NCBI GenBank assembly: GCA_003116975.1
Contig: BGKB01000193.1
Location: 51,865-115,864 of the forward strand
DNA from: Aurantiochytrium sp. KH105
Lineage: Eukaryota > Sar > Bigyra > Thraustochytrida > Thraustochytriidae
Direction of reading: 5' to 3'
Length of the DNA: 64,000 nucleotides
The first letter of the stretch is position 1. Each line of letters begins with the position of its first letter. Positions 17,211 to 28,692 of the stretch are shown one piece after another. The notes beneath the pieces are model-generated. The model did no database searches. It saw nothing but the letters and a program-made list of their open reading frames with translations, and had not been told where the DNA came from. Both the position numbers and the translations under genes were made by a program.

Positions 17211-19193
17211 TGTGTTGTTGTTGTGGTTGTTGTTGTTTTGTACACAGATCTGTGCACTTCCTCGGCGTTCGTGACTGGAGCGAGTCCGTCTCGTGTCCCA
17301 GTTCCACGGGTCCTCAAGGATTACCGGCTTCGGTTCGTGTGTTTCTCTCCGCGATGCGTGCCTTTGGGCGCCCCGCGCGGTACTCTTCCTCGTCGCCTTG
17401 GCCCGATTCAAGGGGCCTTTCTCGGCCAGCACGGTTACAAGCAACTCCAAGAAGGCCTTAGGTCTCTGCAAGCAAGCGAGCAAGCGAGCGAGCGAGCCGA
17501 GACGAGACGGCTCGCGTCCCAGACGACGAGGCCTCCCACCCCGGGTTCTATCCGCCCGCGCGCTCTAGCGCTGCGAGCGAACGACCGACCGAGCGTGCGA
17601 GCGAGCGGAGCGGGCTGTGGTCTCCTGCCGGCGAGCGTCTGCGTGCGAGCGAGCGTCTGCGTGCAAGCGAGCGTCTCTGCGTGCGTGCGTGCGTGCGTGC
17701 GTACGGTCGTTGTCGTTGCGGCTCTGCCGAGCAGCTCCAAAGAGGCCTCGCGCCGTGCAACCGTCGTCGGCGCACGCTGCGACTTTCCTCCGCGCCGCTC
17801 CGCATCCGTCCCCCTCCCTTTCCATATCCTCACCTTCGCCCCACACGCACCATTTGCTGTCACACTTACCGCATGCCCCCCTCTGCATCGGGCGGTTTTA
17901 TCTCCTTGCCCTCCTTAATGAAGGGGTTGAGCCACCCCACTTGGAGAGACGATCGCCCCGAGATTAAGGTGCGTGCGCCGGCTGGGGGAGGCGCGGCAGA
18001 GGAGACTAAGGCTTGATGTCCCCAAGGGCGTTAGGGCGAGAGCGCCCTTACATTAGTAGGGGCAGAGGGCACGAGCCTGTGCGCGAGGAGACGGAGGAGA
18101 TGCAGATGGAGGTGGAGATGGAGATGGAGGTGGAGATGGAGATGGAGGAGGAGACGGAGAAGGGCGAGGAGGGCGCGCGAGGGAGGAGAGAAAAGAGGAG
18201 AAAGGAGAAGGAGAAATGGAGGTTTCGCGAGGGCGGATAAGTGAAAGTGGAGGAGAGTTTTGAGGAGTGCGAGGACGTCCTGAAGGTCACGAGCGAGGGT
18301 GTGACGCGGCGGCCAGAATGAGAGAAACGATGAGGAGGATGACGGTGGCTAGAATAGGAGTCGGGAGGAAGAGGTGACGGAGGTGCAGGAGATAAAATCA
18401 AAAGAAAGGAAAAGGAAACGAGGATTCCTGGCGGGGTGCTCGTGGTTTGTTTCGTGCTGGTCAACGTCAGTCTTCAAAGAAGAAATGGGAGATGGCGAGA
18501 TCCGAAAGTGGAAACCAAAATGTATTTGTTCTCCAGCCTTGGCTCGTCGTCGTAGGAACAGAAATCGATGTGCTAAAGAGGCCGATGTAGCTGTCGCGCA
18601 AAGCTGAGTGAACGAGCCGCATGCGATTGAAATTCTCGTGGTCTCAAGACTTCGCGCGCGAAAATCGATTTTTCGAAAGAGAAACCGCCTGTCTCCGATC
18701 ACAAGAATAAAAGGAAAAAACGAAACCACCGCATCGAACATGTATGCGCGTGCGACTATGTGCGTGCGTACGCTTTGCAGTCAGCGAAATAGCTTTTGCC
18801 TGAAGGTCTAGGCCTGAAGCCTGCCAAGACCGACCAACGCCAAAAAGTATTTCTTCTCGTCCCCTGGTTGATCGATCACCTCCACCTGCCTTCTCCCTTG
18901 TCAGTCAACACGTTTCCTAAAGACTGAGCTCCCGGCGCCCTCCTCGCAGCGCGCTTCGGGGACCATGCCGCAAGGCACCTCGTCGCTCCAAAGTCGGAGC
19001 TGAGCAGGCATAGTTTTTGCGTGCCATCGAGTCCTCTCGACTTGCCTCTATTATGTATAATGGAAAAATCGATGGAAAACGATCGTGGGTGGAGTGAGTG
19101 AGTGAATGAGAGTGATGTGAGTGACCCATCCGATTCGGGTCAGGCCGCGCCGAAGCAAAAGCAGCAGGCCCAGCAGAGCGCGCGGGCCCTGCG
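17211..19193. other. Divergent intergenic region, TPX2-like / SLC35C2-like
   Basis: About 2 kb with both promoters. It carries GCGA/CAAG runs (about 17470-17500), GCGT runs (about 17640-17705) and a purine tract at 18090-18235. No RNA gene was recognised and no frame shows a domain. Confidence 0.55.
18094..18235 (+). repeat. Purine-rich (GGAGAT/GGAGGT) tract
   Basis: The plus strand is almost purely purine, built of short GGAGAT and GGAGGT units followed by GAGAAAAG-type sequence. Such asymmetry can make polypurine structures in promoters; a role here is not shown. Confidence 0.7.
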
Positions 19194-20552
19194 ATGAATG
19201 CCTCGGCGCCGTGGACCGCCGCGCCGAGCGCAGGGCCGAGCGTAGCGCCGAGCGCGGCAAGCCTCGCCTCGCAGCAGGCGGCGGCGGCGAACGAGGCGCG
19301 AGAGCAGTTCATCTTCCTCGTGCTCGATGGCCTCGTGCTCTTTGCCCTCGCGGGCTGCTGCCGGCTCGCAGGCGCGGTCGCGCGGAGGACGTTGATGCCC
19401 GGGAAGAGGCGTGAGCTCACGCTGGAAGTAGCGGAGATCGCGTACTGGAGTGCACTATGGTTTGGCTTCTCGGTGTCCATGGTCGTCTACAACAAGTGGC
19501 TGCTGCACAGCTGGGAGGGCGGCTTCAACTTCCCCTTGCTCATCTCGATGCTGCACATGGGCATCAAGTACTTTCTTTCGCTCGCCATGGTCCGATGCAA
19601 CTCTTTCGCAATTCCCGACATCCCACGACGAGTTTGGTGGCTCTCGGCCGTGCCAGTTGGCTGCGCCACCGCGCTTGATGTCGCCGCCAGTAATGCCTCG
19701 TACCTGTACGTGAGTGTGACCTTTTACACGATTGTCAAGAGCTCAAGTCTGGTTTTTACGTTGCTCTTCTCGGTGCTCTACAAGCTGCAACCGTGCTCTC
19801 TGTCCCTGTTCTGCGCGGTGTCTGTCATCGTCGTCGGGGTGGTGCTGGCGTCGATGGGAGACACGGAATTCAGCACCATTGGATTTCTTCTTGTCATTGG
19901 GTCGTCGGCAGTTGGTGGTTTCCGGTGGTCGCTAACACAGGTGCTCATGAAGCAAATTCGGTGCAATCTGGACGCGATCTTAACCATTTATCTCATCTCA
20001 CCCGCCTCGGCGCTCTCGCTGATCCCGCTGAGTTTGTGGGTCGACGGTGAGCGCTTTTTCCAATCCAAGTTCATCGACGCCAGTCTATTGCCGTACACAG
20101 TTCTGAACATTGTTGGGAGTGGACTTTTTGCGTTCTCCATGATTCTTGTCGAACTGGAGCTGCTGCGCCGCACCTCGTCTGTGACGCTCGGAGTCATCAG
20201 CTATGTCAAGCAGATGTTGCAGATCGGATTGTCTGTCGTCGTGTTTCATGACGTACTGACGCCGTTAAATCTGCTCGGATTCCTGCTGACGCTTTTGGGA
20301 ATGTTCTTGTACACTGTAATTAAGCACCGTGCCAGGGCTGAGGCGCCCCACGCAGGTGGTAAGTACGGCGCCGCCAGTGGAGGTCACATCCGGGACGAGG
20401 AGGAAGGGCTCTTCATCTTTGAAGATTACGGCGACAACCTCGGCGATGACCACAGCAGTGGCTTTGGGGATGATCAGAGCCTTAATGGAACCGATTTTGA
20501 GCTGATCGCTTCAAATTCTGGCCAGGGACAAAGACTCATGAGTAAAACGTAG
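19194..20552 (+). CDS. SLC35C2: SLC35C2-like nucleotide-sugar/triose-phosphate transporter family protein
   Basis: A 452-residue frame from ATG 19194. About ten hydrophobic helices lie between residues 40 and 390, typical of the TPT/EamA drug-metabolite transporter fold. Family signatures include VVYNKWLLHSWEGGFNFPLL in the first part, VSVTFYTIVKSSSLVFT in the middle, and GDTEFSTIGFLLVIGSSAVG then GGFRWSLTQVLMKQ. The last pair matches the SLC35C2 subgroup best. A short acidic tail (about 395-452) should face the cytosol. Members sit in the Golgi or early secretory membranes; SLC35C2 has been linked to GDP-fucose handling, but the substrate here cannot be read from sequence. It converges on the methionine synthase gene, with 171 bases between stops. 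Confidence 0.85.
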   Translation: MNASAPWTAAPSAGPSVAPSAASLASQQAAAANEAREQFIFLVLDGLVLFALAGCCRLAGAVARRTLMPGKRRELTLEVAEIAYWSALWFGFSVSMVVYNKWLLHSWEGGFNFPLLISMLHMGIKYFLSLAMVRCNSFAIPDIPRRVWWLSAVPVGCATALDVAASNASYLYVSVTFYTIVKSSSLVFTLLFSVLYKLQPCSLSLFCAVSVIVVGVVLASMGDTEFSTIGFLLVIGSSAVGGFRWSLTQVLMKQIRCNLDAILTIYLISPASALSLIPLSLWVDGERFFQSKFIDASLLPYTVLNIVGSGLFAFSMILVELELLRRTSSVTLGVISYVKQMLQIGLSVVVFHDVLTPLNLLGFLLTLLGMFLYTVIKHRARAEAPHAGGKYGAASGGHIRDEEEGLFIFEDYGDNLGDDHSSGFGDDQSLNGTDFELIASNSGQGQRLMSKT

Positions 20553-20723
20553 ACGGAAAAGATTTTTGTTTTGTGGGGAAGCGAGTAGGGAAAGTGAGTG
20601 GTGAACCACAAGGAAAGCAAAGTGTCTGTCTGTGCCGGACTTTTCAAAGTCACACCTTTGGAGCCAAGTGCGAGGCCAAGCAACGAAAAGGACAATACGA
20701 ATCGTGTTGTTATAAAAGGGCAA

Positions 20724-23700
20724 CTAAGCGGTATCGTAGGCAAGGTTGGATCCGAGCCACTTCTCAACGAATTCCACAGACTCGCCCTTGCGTTCGGCAT
20801 AGCTCTCGACCTGATCCTTTTGGATCTGGCCGACAGCAAAATACTCGGACTGTGGATGAGCAAAAACGAGCGCCGAGACACTCGAGGCGGGGACCATGCT
20901 GTAGCTTGATGTGAGCGTCATGTGGGCCAGCTTCTCCGCCTCAATGAGATCCCAGAGGACATCCTTCTCGGTGTGATCAGGCTGCGTCGGGTAGCCAGGG
21001 GCAGGGCGAATGCCGTCGTACTTGATCTTGAGCAGGTCCTCATGTTTGAGAGCCTCTGACTTGGCGTAGCCCCAAAGCTCGACACGGATATCACGATGCA
21101 GCTTCTCCGCAAAGGCCTCAACGAGACGGTCGCCGATGGCCTGGGCAAGAATTGCCGTAAAGTCATCATGCTCGGCCTTGTACTTGCTGGCGAGCTCCTC
21201 GACGCCGTGGCAGGCAACAGCCATGCCGCCGATATAGTCCTCAAATCCGGGCGGCGCGACAAAATCAGCCTGACTAAGCATATTCGCTGCCTCGCTCTGC
21301 GCTTGCTGACGAAGCATGCACAGCCTGCTGCGCTCGACCGTCCGCGTCTCATCTTCGTAAATAATGACATCCTCGCCATTGTCAGCCCGATTCGCAGGAA
21401 AGATGCCATACGAGCCCTCGAGCCACAGACTCTTGTCTTCCATAATCTGCTTGAGGAGAGCCTGACCATCGTCAAAGAGCTTGCGTGCCTCCTCGCCAAC
21501 GTTCGCGTCATTAAAGATCTTGGGGTAGCCGCGGTTCGGGTAGCGACCGCGCAGCTCAAATGTCTGGAAGAAGGGGCCCCAGTCAATGTATGGCACGACA
21601 TCCTCGATCGCGCACGTAGGAGCGGCCTTGGCACCGATGCCAACCTGCGGCGCGGGTGCGGGAGGGTTTGCCTCGAAATCGATCTCAAGGCGCTTCTTCT
21701 GTGCGACTTCGAGGGAGTAGAACTTGCGTTCCTCGAGGCCTGCGTAGTAATCTTCCACGATCTCAGCATAATCCTCCTGGATTTCCTCCACGAAATCGGG
21801 CTTGTCTTCCTCGGAAAGAAGTGTCTGCACAACCGTGACGGCGCGACTAGCGTCGAGGACATGAATGACTGGATGCTCCGGGGTCGAATAGTGGGGGGAG
21901 ATCTTGATGGCGGTGTGGCGCTTGCTCGTCGTTGCACCGCCAATCAATAGAGGAATATCGAGCCCAGCCTTCTTCATCTCCTTGGCCACCTTGACCATCT
22001 CGTCAAGACTAGGCGTGATGAGACCTGAGAGGCCGACCGCATCGACCTTGTTTTCCTTTGCGGCCTTGATAATGTCATCGCAAGCGCACATGACGCCGAG
22101 GTCGATCACACGTACAGCATTGCATCCGAGAATGACAGCTGTGATGTTCTTGCCGATATCGTGCACGTCACCAGCGACAGTTGCGATCAGAAAGGTACCC
22201 TGCGAGACCTCGTCTGGATCGGCGTCGTTCGGATCAATGCCGAGCTTGCGAAGGTTCTCCTCTTTTTCGGCCTCGATGAAAGGCTCAAGGTATGCCACGG
22301 CCTTCTTCATGACACGCGCCGATTTAATGACCTGGGGCAAAAACATTTTACCCGACCCGAAAAGATCGCCGACGATGCCCATGCCGTCCATCAAGGGGCC
22401 TTCAATCACGTCGAGAGGTTTCGCGGACGCCAGACGAGCTTCCTCCGCATCCTTTTCAATAAATTTAGTGATGCCATTGACCAGCGCGTGAGACAGACGC
22501 TCTTTGACAGGTTTGGCGCGCCAGTCGGTCGGTTTCTCAGCCGCAGCTGCTTCGCCACCACCCTCCTTCAGACGCTTCAGTCGCTCGCGCTCACGCTGTG
22601 TGGCCTCGAGCATGCGCTCCGTCGCTTGTGGTGTCTTGTTCAAGACAAGATCCTCACAGAGCTTGCGCAATTCCGGCTCCACCTCGTCAGCGCCGAGAAG
22701 TTCGCCGGCGTTCACAATTCCGACGTCCATGCCCGATTCCAGAATCGCGTGCTCGAGAAACACCGCATGGATCGACTCGCGAATCTTTGACACGCCACGG
22801 AAACCAAAGCTCAGGTTCGAGATACCGCCGCTGATCTTCACATACGGACACGCCTCCTTGATGCGCTTCGTTGCGCGAATGAAGTCCACGCCATACGCGT
22901 TGTGCTCCTCCATACCCGTTCCGATCGTCAGTACGTTCGGGTCAAAGATAATGTCCTCGGGCGGGAACCGCACCTCGTTCACTAGAATGTCGTACGAGCG
23001 CTTGCAGATGCGCACCTTTTCGTCTTCCGTCGCGGCCTGACCTTCTTCGTCGAAGGCCATCACGACCACGGCTGCGCCGTGCTTGCGCAGAAGCGTAGCC
23101 TGCTGCTTGAACTTCTCCTCGCCGACCTTGAGCGAGATGCTGTTCACGATCGGCTTGCCCTGGCACCACTTGAGGCCAGCGACGACAATGTCAAAGTTCG
23201 ACGCGTCCAGCATGAACGGGACCTTGGACACTTCCGGCTCGGTGATGGCGATCTTGACGAACTTTTGCATCGCGTCCATGCCGTCAAGCATGCCGTCGTC
23301 GACGTTGATGTCGATCACGTGTGCGCCGTCAGCGACCTGCGCCTTGGCAATATCCATGCACTCGCCATAGTTGCCCTCCATGATCAGACGCTTGAACTTG
23401 CGCGAGCCGGCAATGTTGCAGCGCTCGCCCACGTTCAGGAACGGCATGCCAAGTTGATTGTGCACATCATCGACGACAAGATCTTGCAAACCAGAGAGCC
23501 ACATCTTGGGCATGCCGAGAGCAGGGAGCTCGCGCGTCTTGTATCCGTTCTCTTTGATGCTTTTACCGAGAGCAGCAATGTGGGGCGGCGTGCTGCCACA
23601 GCAGCCGCCAACCATGTTCACAAGATGGTTCTCGAAGAACGGCGTGTTGTAACGCGCCATGTCCTCTGGCGTGTCGTCGTACCCGCCCATGGCGTTCGGA

Positions 23701-26700
23701 AGACCCGCGTTGGCGTACACGTGCACAAAGCACTCCACGACCTTGCTCAGACGCTCCAGGAACGGCGCCATTTGCTGTGCGCCAAGCGCGCAGTTCAGGC
23801 CAACACACATCGGCTTGGCGTGGCGCACCGATGCGTAGAAAGCTTCGCCCGTCTGGCCTGAGAGCGTGCGGCCCGACTGGTCGACCAGGGTACCCGAGAT
23901 GAACACGGGCACATCAAGGCCAGTCACTTCCAAGTATTCGGTGATCGCAAAGAGCGCGGCCTTGGCGTTCAGAGTGTCGAAGATCGTCTCCACCATCAGA
24001 ATATCCGCGCCACCGTCCATCAGACCAACGACCTGTTCAAAGTACGCCTCCACGAGCTCGTCAAAGGTCACGTTACGAGCGCTAGGGTCTTCCACATCGG
24101 GCGAGATCGAGCCTGTGCGGTTGGTAGGTCCCAGGGCACCTACCACGAAGCGCGGACGAGAAGGATCTTCTGCGGTCACTTCGTCACACGCCTCGCGCGC
24201 AAGTCTGGCACCCATGTAGTTGAGCTCATACGCAAGACTTTCCATCGCATAATCAGCCTGCGCAATCGTGGTCGAAGAGAAAGTGTTCGTGCCGATCAGC
24301 TGCGAGCCAGCGTCGAGGTAGGCCCGATGAATATCCTTGATGATCTTGGGCTGCGTGAGCGACAAAAGGTCGTTGTTGCCCTTGACTTCGTTCGACCAGT
24401 CCTTGAAGCGGTCGCCGCGGTACTCGGCCTCCTCCAAGGTGTTGTCCTTGGCGTAGTTCTGGATCATCGTGCCCATGGCACCATCGTAAAGTGCGATCTC
24501 CTCAGCAAAGAGCTGGGCAATGTACGACCGCACGCTGTCGCGAGCACGGACAAAGGCGGGAAAGTTCTCGTCATAGAGGTCAGCAGGCTGCGACCAGTCG
24601 AGCTTGTCGGCGTTCTTGCGGAGAGAGGCGATCTTCTCCACACTGTCGAACGCCTCGTAGTTGTACGGGTTGGGCGTGGCGTTCTGCGCAGCCTCGGACT
24701 GCGGGCGAGGAGGGCCGTTGGTCTGGGGCTTGGGCTTGATGGCGTCGCCCGAGTTCCACGAGAACTCCACACGGGGCTTCTTGGTTACCTTGATGCGAGG
24801 TTTCTTTGGCGCGGGAAGTCCCTTCTTCTTGGCGTCGAGAACGGCACGTTCATAACTCGTGGCCTCGAGCATATGCTCTGTGGCCTCGGGAATCTTGTTC
24901 AACACAAGATCTTCGCAAAGCTCGCGCAAATCAGGCTCAACGTCGTCCGCACATTTGAGCTCGCCGGCGTTCACAATTCCGACGTCCATGCCCGATTCAA
25001 GAATCGCGTGCTCGAGAAACACCGCATGGATCGACTCGCGAATCTTTGACACGCCACGGAAACCAAAGCTCAGGTTCGAGATACCGCCGCTGATCTTCAC
25101 ATACGGACACGCCTCCTTGATGCGCTTCGTCGCGCGAATAAAGTCCACGCCATACGCGTTGTGCTCCTCCATACCCGTTCCGATCGTCAGTACGTTCGGG
25201 TCAAAGATAATGTCCTCGGGCGGGAACCGCACCTCGTTCACTAGAATGTCGTACGAGCGCTTGCAGATGCGCACCTTTTCGTCTTCCGTCGCGGCCTGAC
25301 CTTCTTCGTCGAAGGCCATCACGACCACGGCTGCGCCATGCTTGCGCAGAAGCGTAGCCTGCTGCTTGAACTTCTCCTCGCCGACCTTGAGCGAGATGCT
25401 GTTCACGATCGGCTTGCCCTGGCACCACTTGAGGCCAGCGACGACAATGTCAAAGTTCGACGCGTCCAGCATGAACGGGACCTTGGACACTTCCGGCTCG
25501 GTGATGGCGATCTTGACGAACTTTTGCATCGCGTCCATGCCGTCAAGCATGCCGTCGTCGACGTTGATGTCGATCACGTGTGCGCCGTCAGCGACCTGCG
25601 CCTTGGCAATATCCATGCACTCGCCATAGTTGCCTTCCATGATCAGACGCTTGAACTTGCGCGAGCCGGCAATGTTGCAGCGCTCGCCCACGTTCAGGAA
25701 CGGCATACCATGCTGGTTGTGCACATCATCGACGACCAAGTCCTCGAGTCCAGAGAGCCACATCTTGGGCATGCCGAGAGCAGGGAGCTCGCGCGTCTTG
25801 TATCCGTTCTCTTTGATGCTTTTACCGAGAGCAGCAATGTGGGGCGGCGTGCTGCCACAGCAGCCGCCAACCATGTTCACAAGATGGTTCTCGAAGAACG
25901 GCGTGTTGTAACGCGCCATGTCCTCTGGCGTGTCATCGTACCCGCCCATGGCGTTCGGAAGACCCGCGTTGGCGTACACGTGCACAAAGCACTCCACGAC
26001 CTTGCTCAGACGCTCCAGGAACGGCGCCATTTGCTGTGCGCCAAGCGCGCAGTTCAGGCCAACACACATCGGCTTGGCGTGGCGCACCGATGCGTAGAAA
26101 GCTTCGCCCGTCTGGCCTGAGAGCGTGCGGCCCGACTGGTCGACCAGGGTACCCGAGATGAACACGGGCACATCAAGGCCAGTCACTTCCAAGTATTCGG
26201 TGATCGCAAAGAGTGCGGCCTTGGCGTTCAGAGTGTCGAAGATCGTCTCAACCATCAGAATATCCGCGCCACCGTCCATCAGACCGACGACCTGTTCAAA
26301 GTACGCCTCCACGAGCTCGTCAAAGGTCACGTTACGAGCGCTAGGGTCCTCCACATCGGGCGAGATCGAGCCTGTGCGGTTGGTAGGTCCCAGGGCACCT
26401 ACCACAAAGCGCGGACGAGAAGGGTCTTCTGCGGTCACTTCGTCACACGCCTCGCGCGCAAGTCTGGCACCCATGTAGTTGAGCTCATACGCAAGACTTT
26501 CCATCGCATAATCAGCCTGCGCAATCGTGGTCGAAGAGAAAGTGTTCGTGCCGATCAGCTGCGAGCCAGCGTCAAGGTAGGCCCGATGAATATCCTTGAT
26601 GATCTTGGGCTGCGTGAGCGACAAAAGGTCGTTGTTGCCCTTGACTTCGTTCGACCAGTCCTTGAAGCGGTCGCCGCGGTACTCGGCCTCCTCCAAGGTG

Positions 26701-27062
26701 TTGTCCTTGGCGTAGTTCTGGATCATCGTGCCCATAGCACCATCGTAAAGTGCGATCTCCTCAGCAAAGAGCTGGGCAATGTACGACCGCACGCTGTCGC
26801 GGGCACGGACAAAGGCGGGAAAGTTCTCGTCATAGAGGTCAGCAGACTGCGACCAGTCGAGCTTGTCGGCGTTCTTGCGGAGAGAGGCGATCTTCTCCAC
26901 ACTGTTGAAGGCCTCGTAGTTGTACGGGTTGGGCGTGGCGTTCTGCGCAGCCTCGGACTGCGGGCGAGGAGGGCCGTTGGTCTGGGGCTTGGGCTTGATG
27001 GCATCGCCCGAGTTCCACGAGAACTCGACACGGGGCTTCTTGGTGACATTGTCAGCGGACAT
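20724..27062 (-). CDS. MTR: Cobalamin-dependent methionine synthase with duplicated homocysteine and folate modules
   Basis: A single 2112-residue frame from ATG 27062; the usual enzyme is about 1230-1270. Order: homocysteine domain 1 (about 100-410; zinc ligands in GLNC near 334 and GGCCGS near 398), pterin-binding domain 1 (about 450-700), a linker, homocysteine domain 2 (about 853-1163), pterin domain 2 (about 1205-1453), the cap and B12-binding domain (DVHDIGKN near 1632 carries the cobalt-binding His), and the AdoMet-dependent reactivation domain (RPAPGYP near 2017). The enzyme moves a methyl group from methyltetrahydrofolate to homocysteine through cobalamin, in the cytosol. Both copies keep their zinc cysteines and pterin motifs, so neither looks dead. 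The repeat period is 2259 bases (753 codons). Alternatives are an assembly artefact or two adjacent genes, but the frame stays open through the junction. Confidence 0.93.
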   Translation of the reverse strand: MSADNVTKKPRVEFSWNSGDAIKPKPQTNGPPRPQSEAAQNATPNPYNYEAFNSVEKIASLRKNADKLDWSQSADLYDENFPAFVRARDSVRSYIAQLFAEEIALYDGAMGTMIQNYAKDNTLEEAEYRGDRFKDWSNEVKGNNDLLSLTQPKIIKDIHRAYLDAGSQLIGTNTFSSTTIAQADYAMESLAYELNYMGARLAREACDEVTAEDPSRPRFVVGALGPTNRTGSISPDVEDPSARNVTFDELVEAYFEQVVGLMDGGADILMVETIFDTLNAKAALFAITEYLEVTGLDVPVFISGTLVDQSGRTLSGQTGEAFYASVRHAKPMCVGLNCALGAQQMAPFLERLSKVVECFVHVYANAGLPNAMGGYDDTPEDMARYNTPFFENHLVNMVGGCCGSTPPHIAALGKSIKENGYKTRELPALGMPKMWLSGLEDLVVDDVHNQHGMPFLNVGERCNIAGSRKFKRLIMEGNYGECMDIAKAQVADGAHVIDINVDDGMLDGMDAMQKFVKIAITEPEVSKVPFMLDASNFDIVVAGLKWCQGKPIVNSISLKVGEEKFKQQATLLRKHGAAVVVMAFDEEGQAATEDEKVRICKRSYDILVNEVRFPPEDIIFDPNVLTIGTGMEEHNAYGVDFIRATKRIKEACPYVKISGGISNLSFGFRGVSKIRESIHAVFLEHAILESGMDVGIVNAGELKCADDVEPDLRELCEDLVLNKIPEATEHMLEATSYERAVLDAKKKGLPAPKKPRIKVTKKPRVEFSWNSGDAIKPKPQTNGPPRPQSEAAQNATPNPYNYEAFDSVEKIASLRKNADKLDWSQPADLYDENFPAFVRARDSVRSYIAQLFAEEIALYDGAMGTMIQNYAKDNTLEEAEYRGDRFKDWSNEVKGNNDLLSLTQPKIIKDIHRAYLDAGSQLIGTNTFSSTTIAQADYAMESLAYELNYMGARLAREACDEVTAEDPSRPRFVVGALGPTNRTGSISPDVEDPSARNVTFDELVEAYFEQVVGLMDGGADILMVETIFDTLNAKAALFAITEYLEVTGLDVPVFISGTLVDQSGRTLSGQTGEAFYASVRHAKPMCVGLNCALGAQQMAPFLERLSKVVECFVHVYANAGLPNAMGGYDDTPEDMARYNTPFFENHLVNMVGGCCGSTPPHIAALGKSIKENGYKTRELPALGMPKMWLSGLQDLVVDDVHNQLGMPFLNVGERCNIAGSRKFKRLIMEGNYGECMDIAKAQVADGAHVIDINVDDGMLDGMDAMQKFVKIAITEPEVSKVPFMLDASNFDIVVAGLKWCQGKPIVNSISLKVGEEKFKQQATLLRKHGAAVVVMAFDEEGQAATEDEKVRICKRSYDILVNEVRFPPEDIIFDPNVLTIGTGMEEHNAYGVDFIRATKRIKEACPYVKISGGISNLSFGFRGVSKIRESIHAVFLEHAILESGMDVGIVNAGELLGADEVEPELRKLCEDLVLNKTPQATERMLEATQRERERLKRLKEGGGEAAAAEKPTDWRAKPVKERLSHALVNGITKFIEKDAEEARLASAKPLDVIEGPLMDGMGIVGDLFGSGKMFLPQVIKSARVMKKAVAYLEPFIEAEKEENLRKLGIDPNDADPDEVSQGTFLIATVAGDVHDIGKNITAVILGCNAVRVIDLGVMCACDDIIKAAKENKVDAVGLSGLITPSLDEMVKVAKEMKKAGLDIPLLIGGATTSKRHTAIKISPHYSTPEHPVIHVLDASRAVTVVQTLLSEEDKPDFVEEIQEDYAEIVEDYYAGLEERKFYSLEVAQKKRLEIDFEANPPAPAPQVGIGAKAAPTCAIEDVVPYIDWGPFFQTFELRGRYPNRGYPKIFNDANVGEEARKLFDDGQALLKQIMEDKSLWLEGSYGIFPANRADNGEDVIIYEDETRTVERSRLCMLRQQAQSEAANMLSQADFVAPPGFEDYIGGMAVACHGVEELASKYKAEHDDFTAILAQAIGDRLVEAFAEKLHRDIRVELWGYAKSEALKHEDLLKIKYDGIRPAPGYPTQPDHTEKDVLWDLIEAEKLAHMTLTSSYSMVPASSVSALVFAHPQSEYFAVGQIQKDQVESYAERKGESVEFVEKWLGSNLAYDTA
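22701..24788 (-). repeat. Methionine synthase internal repeat, copy B (downstream module)
   Basis: Nearly identical to 24960-27047 at a constant offset of 2259 bases with no indels seen. A cluster of differences lies around 23450-23495, where the protein reads [16 protein letters not shown] instead of [16 protein letters not shown]. To the left of about 22701 similarity to the other copy falls abruptly. Confidence 0.93.
24960..27047 (-). repeat. Methionine synthase internal repeat, copy A (upstream module)
   Basis: First-encoded copy of the homocysteine plus pterin modules, nearly identical to copy B. The right edge falls at the codons for [10 protein letters not shown], seven residues after the start ATG. 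The left edge, near 24960, is followed by a tail (24789-24959) that is clearly related to, but much diverged from, the matching part of copy B. Confidence 0.93.
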
Positions 27063-28692
27063 CTTGGAGCAGTGGCGTGCACTTGAAAACTACTGTCCCA
27101 GGTTCACCTAACCACCTCTCAACTACGCATGCGTGCATTCACCTTTCGTCAGTCCTCCACTTCAACTCGGCCCTCTTCCCCGCCGGCCGGCCTCTCCTCT
27201 GCTCTGCTCTGCTCGCCTCGCCTCGCCACACGTCGCGTCGCGTCGCGCCGCGTCGCGTCTCGACGCCTCTCGCGCCTTACCTCTCTCCAATTTCTCCGAG
27301 GCGGGGCCGCCTCTCGCGGGTCGCCGGCTCGCCGTGCGCGAGGGAAACCTCGGGAGCCTCGCGCGCGCTGCCTCGCCGTGCGCGCTGCCTCGCCCGTGCG
27401 CGCCTCGCTCGCTCGCTCGCTCGCGCGCGCGCTGCTCGGGCGCCGCGGGCTGCGCGAGCTTGGTCTCGCTCGGGTTGGGCGTCTGGCGGCGGCGATTGCG
27501 CGAGGGCCCGGACGCGCGCCGTGCCCCCCCGCCGCGCCGCGCCCGCCTCGCGCCGCCCTGGACCTGTGGAGGCGGCGCCGCGCGGGGGGCACCGGGCCCA
27601 CTCTGCGCGCAGAATCTTCGGCGCGCTCATGCGTCGGCGCCTCGCTTGCGGGTCGTGCGCCACGGCGTGGATGAACGCCTTGGCGATGAGCAGCGGCAGC
27701 AGGAGGTGGCGCGCATGACGTCCGGGAGGTAGGGCGTCTGTCTGGAGGTCTGGCCGTCTGGCGGCAGTCTGCAGGCAGAGAGCGATGCGGTAGTGAAGTA
27801 GACGTTTGTTGAGCCGAAGTTTCAATTACCAGGGTGTGTACTGCGTGTGCTGCTGGTGCCTAGTGGAGGTCAAGATCACGAGGTAGGGGGTAAGCTTTCA
27901 GCGAACATCATGGAGATGGGCATGCTGTACGAATGAGGCGGGTCTCTTTGGCGTCGAGGAGTCGAGAGAGGGGCGCTCTTTTCCAGTGCGTGGTCATCTT
28001 TAGCCTTGGCTCCAGGTCAACTTCTAAACATAGCATCTCGGCGGAATCCGTCATCATCATCATCATGATCCTCAGAAAAACCCACCCTCGCTCGCTCGCT
28101 CACTCGCTCGCTCTGCACGAAGCGAGGAAGTTCCCCGCAAGATCCCTCGTCTCTAAAGCCAAGAGAACACCCCAATAATTGCCTCCGTTCGTTTCTTCGT
28201 TCGTTCGTTCGTTCGTTTCTTTCCATTCGTCCACAGAACCCGGGGTTCATTCGTCCCTTCGTGATCTGGCCCGTCCCCTCCTTCGAGCATCCCCATGCGT
28301 CATCCGCGCGCTCGCCCGCGCGAGCAACGTTGCCGCCGCGCATGCAGAAGGGGCGGCGAACTAGACGCCGCGGTTCTCCTGCGGGTCGGGCTCTGCTCTG
28401 CTCTGCTCTGCTCTTGTCTCTCTGCTTTCGTCTGCCTTTGTCTGCCTTTGTCTCGACGCTTTGTCTGCTTTGCTCTGCTCTCTGAGCAGATCGCCAAAGC
28501 CCTCTGGCGCGACCCGAGACGAGACTCTTCCGCGCGCGCGACGCCCGCCGACGCTGCCCGAGGCCGCCGCGCGTAGCAGGCGAGAGCGTCCGTCTGCCTG
28601 GCAGTCGCGTGCGCGCCTGCGCGCCTGCGTGCACGGGCGCGGGCGAGAGCGGAAGCGCTGGATACGCACGCGGAGAGGAGGAGAACAACAAC
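27063..28692. other. Divergent intergenic region, methionine synthase / double-SH2 gene
   Basis: About 1.6 kb with both promoters. It contains CGTCG runs (about 27228-27262), GCTC runs (about 27405-27427), GTTC runs (about 28188-28217) and CTCTG runs (about 28383-28412). Arginine/alanine-rich open frames are composition effects. No gene was recognised. Confidence 0.55.

Noticed and set aside
17880..18060. Possible structured RNA near short inverted segments
   Set aside because: Local hairpins can be drawn, but no snRNA, 5S rRNA or tRNA signature was recognised.
23079..23861. Plus-strand 260-codon frame, repeated at 25338-26120
   Set aside because: Antisense shadow of the methionine synthase repeat. 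Its duplication merely follows that of the gene.
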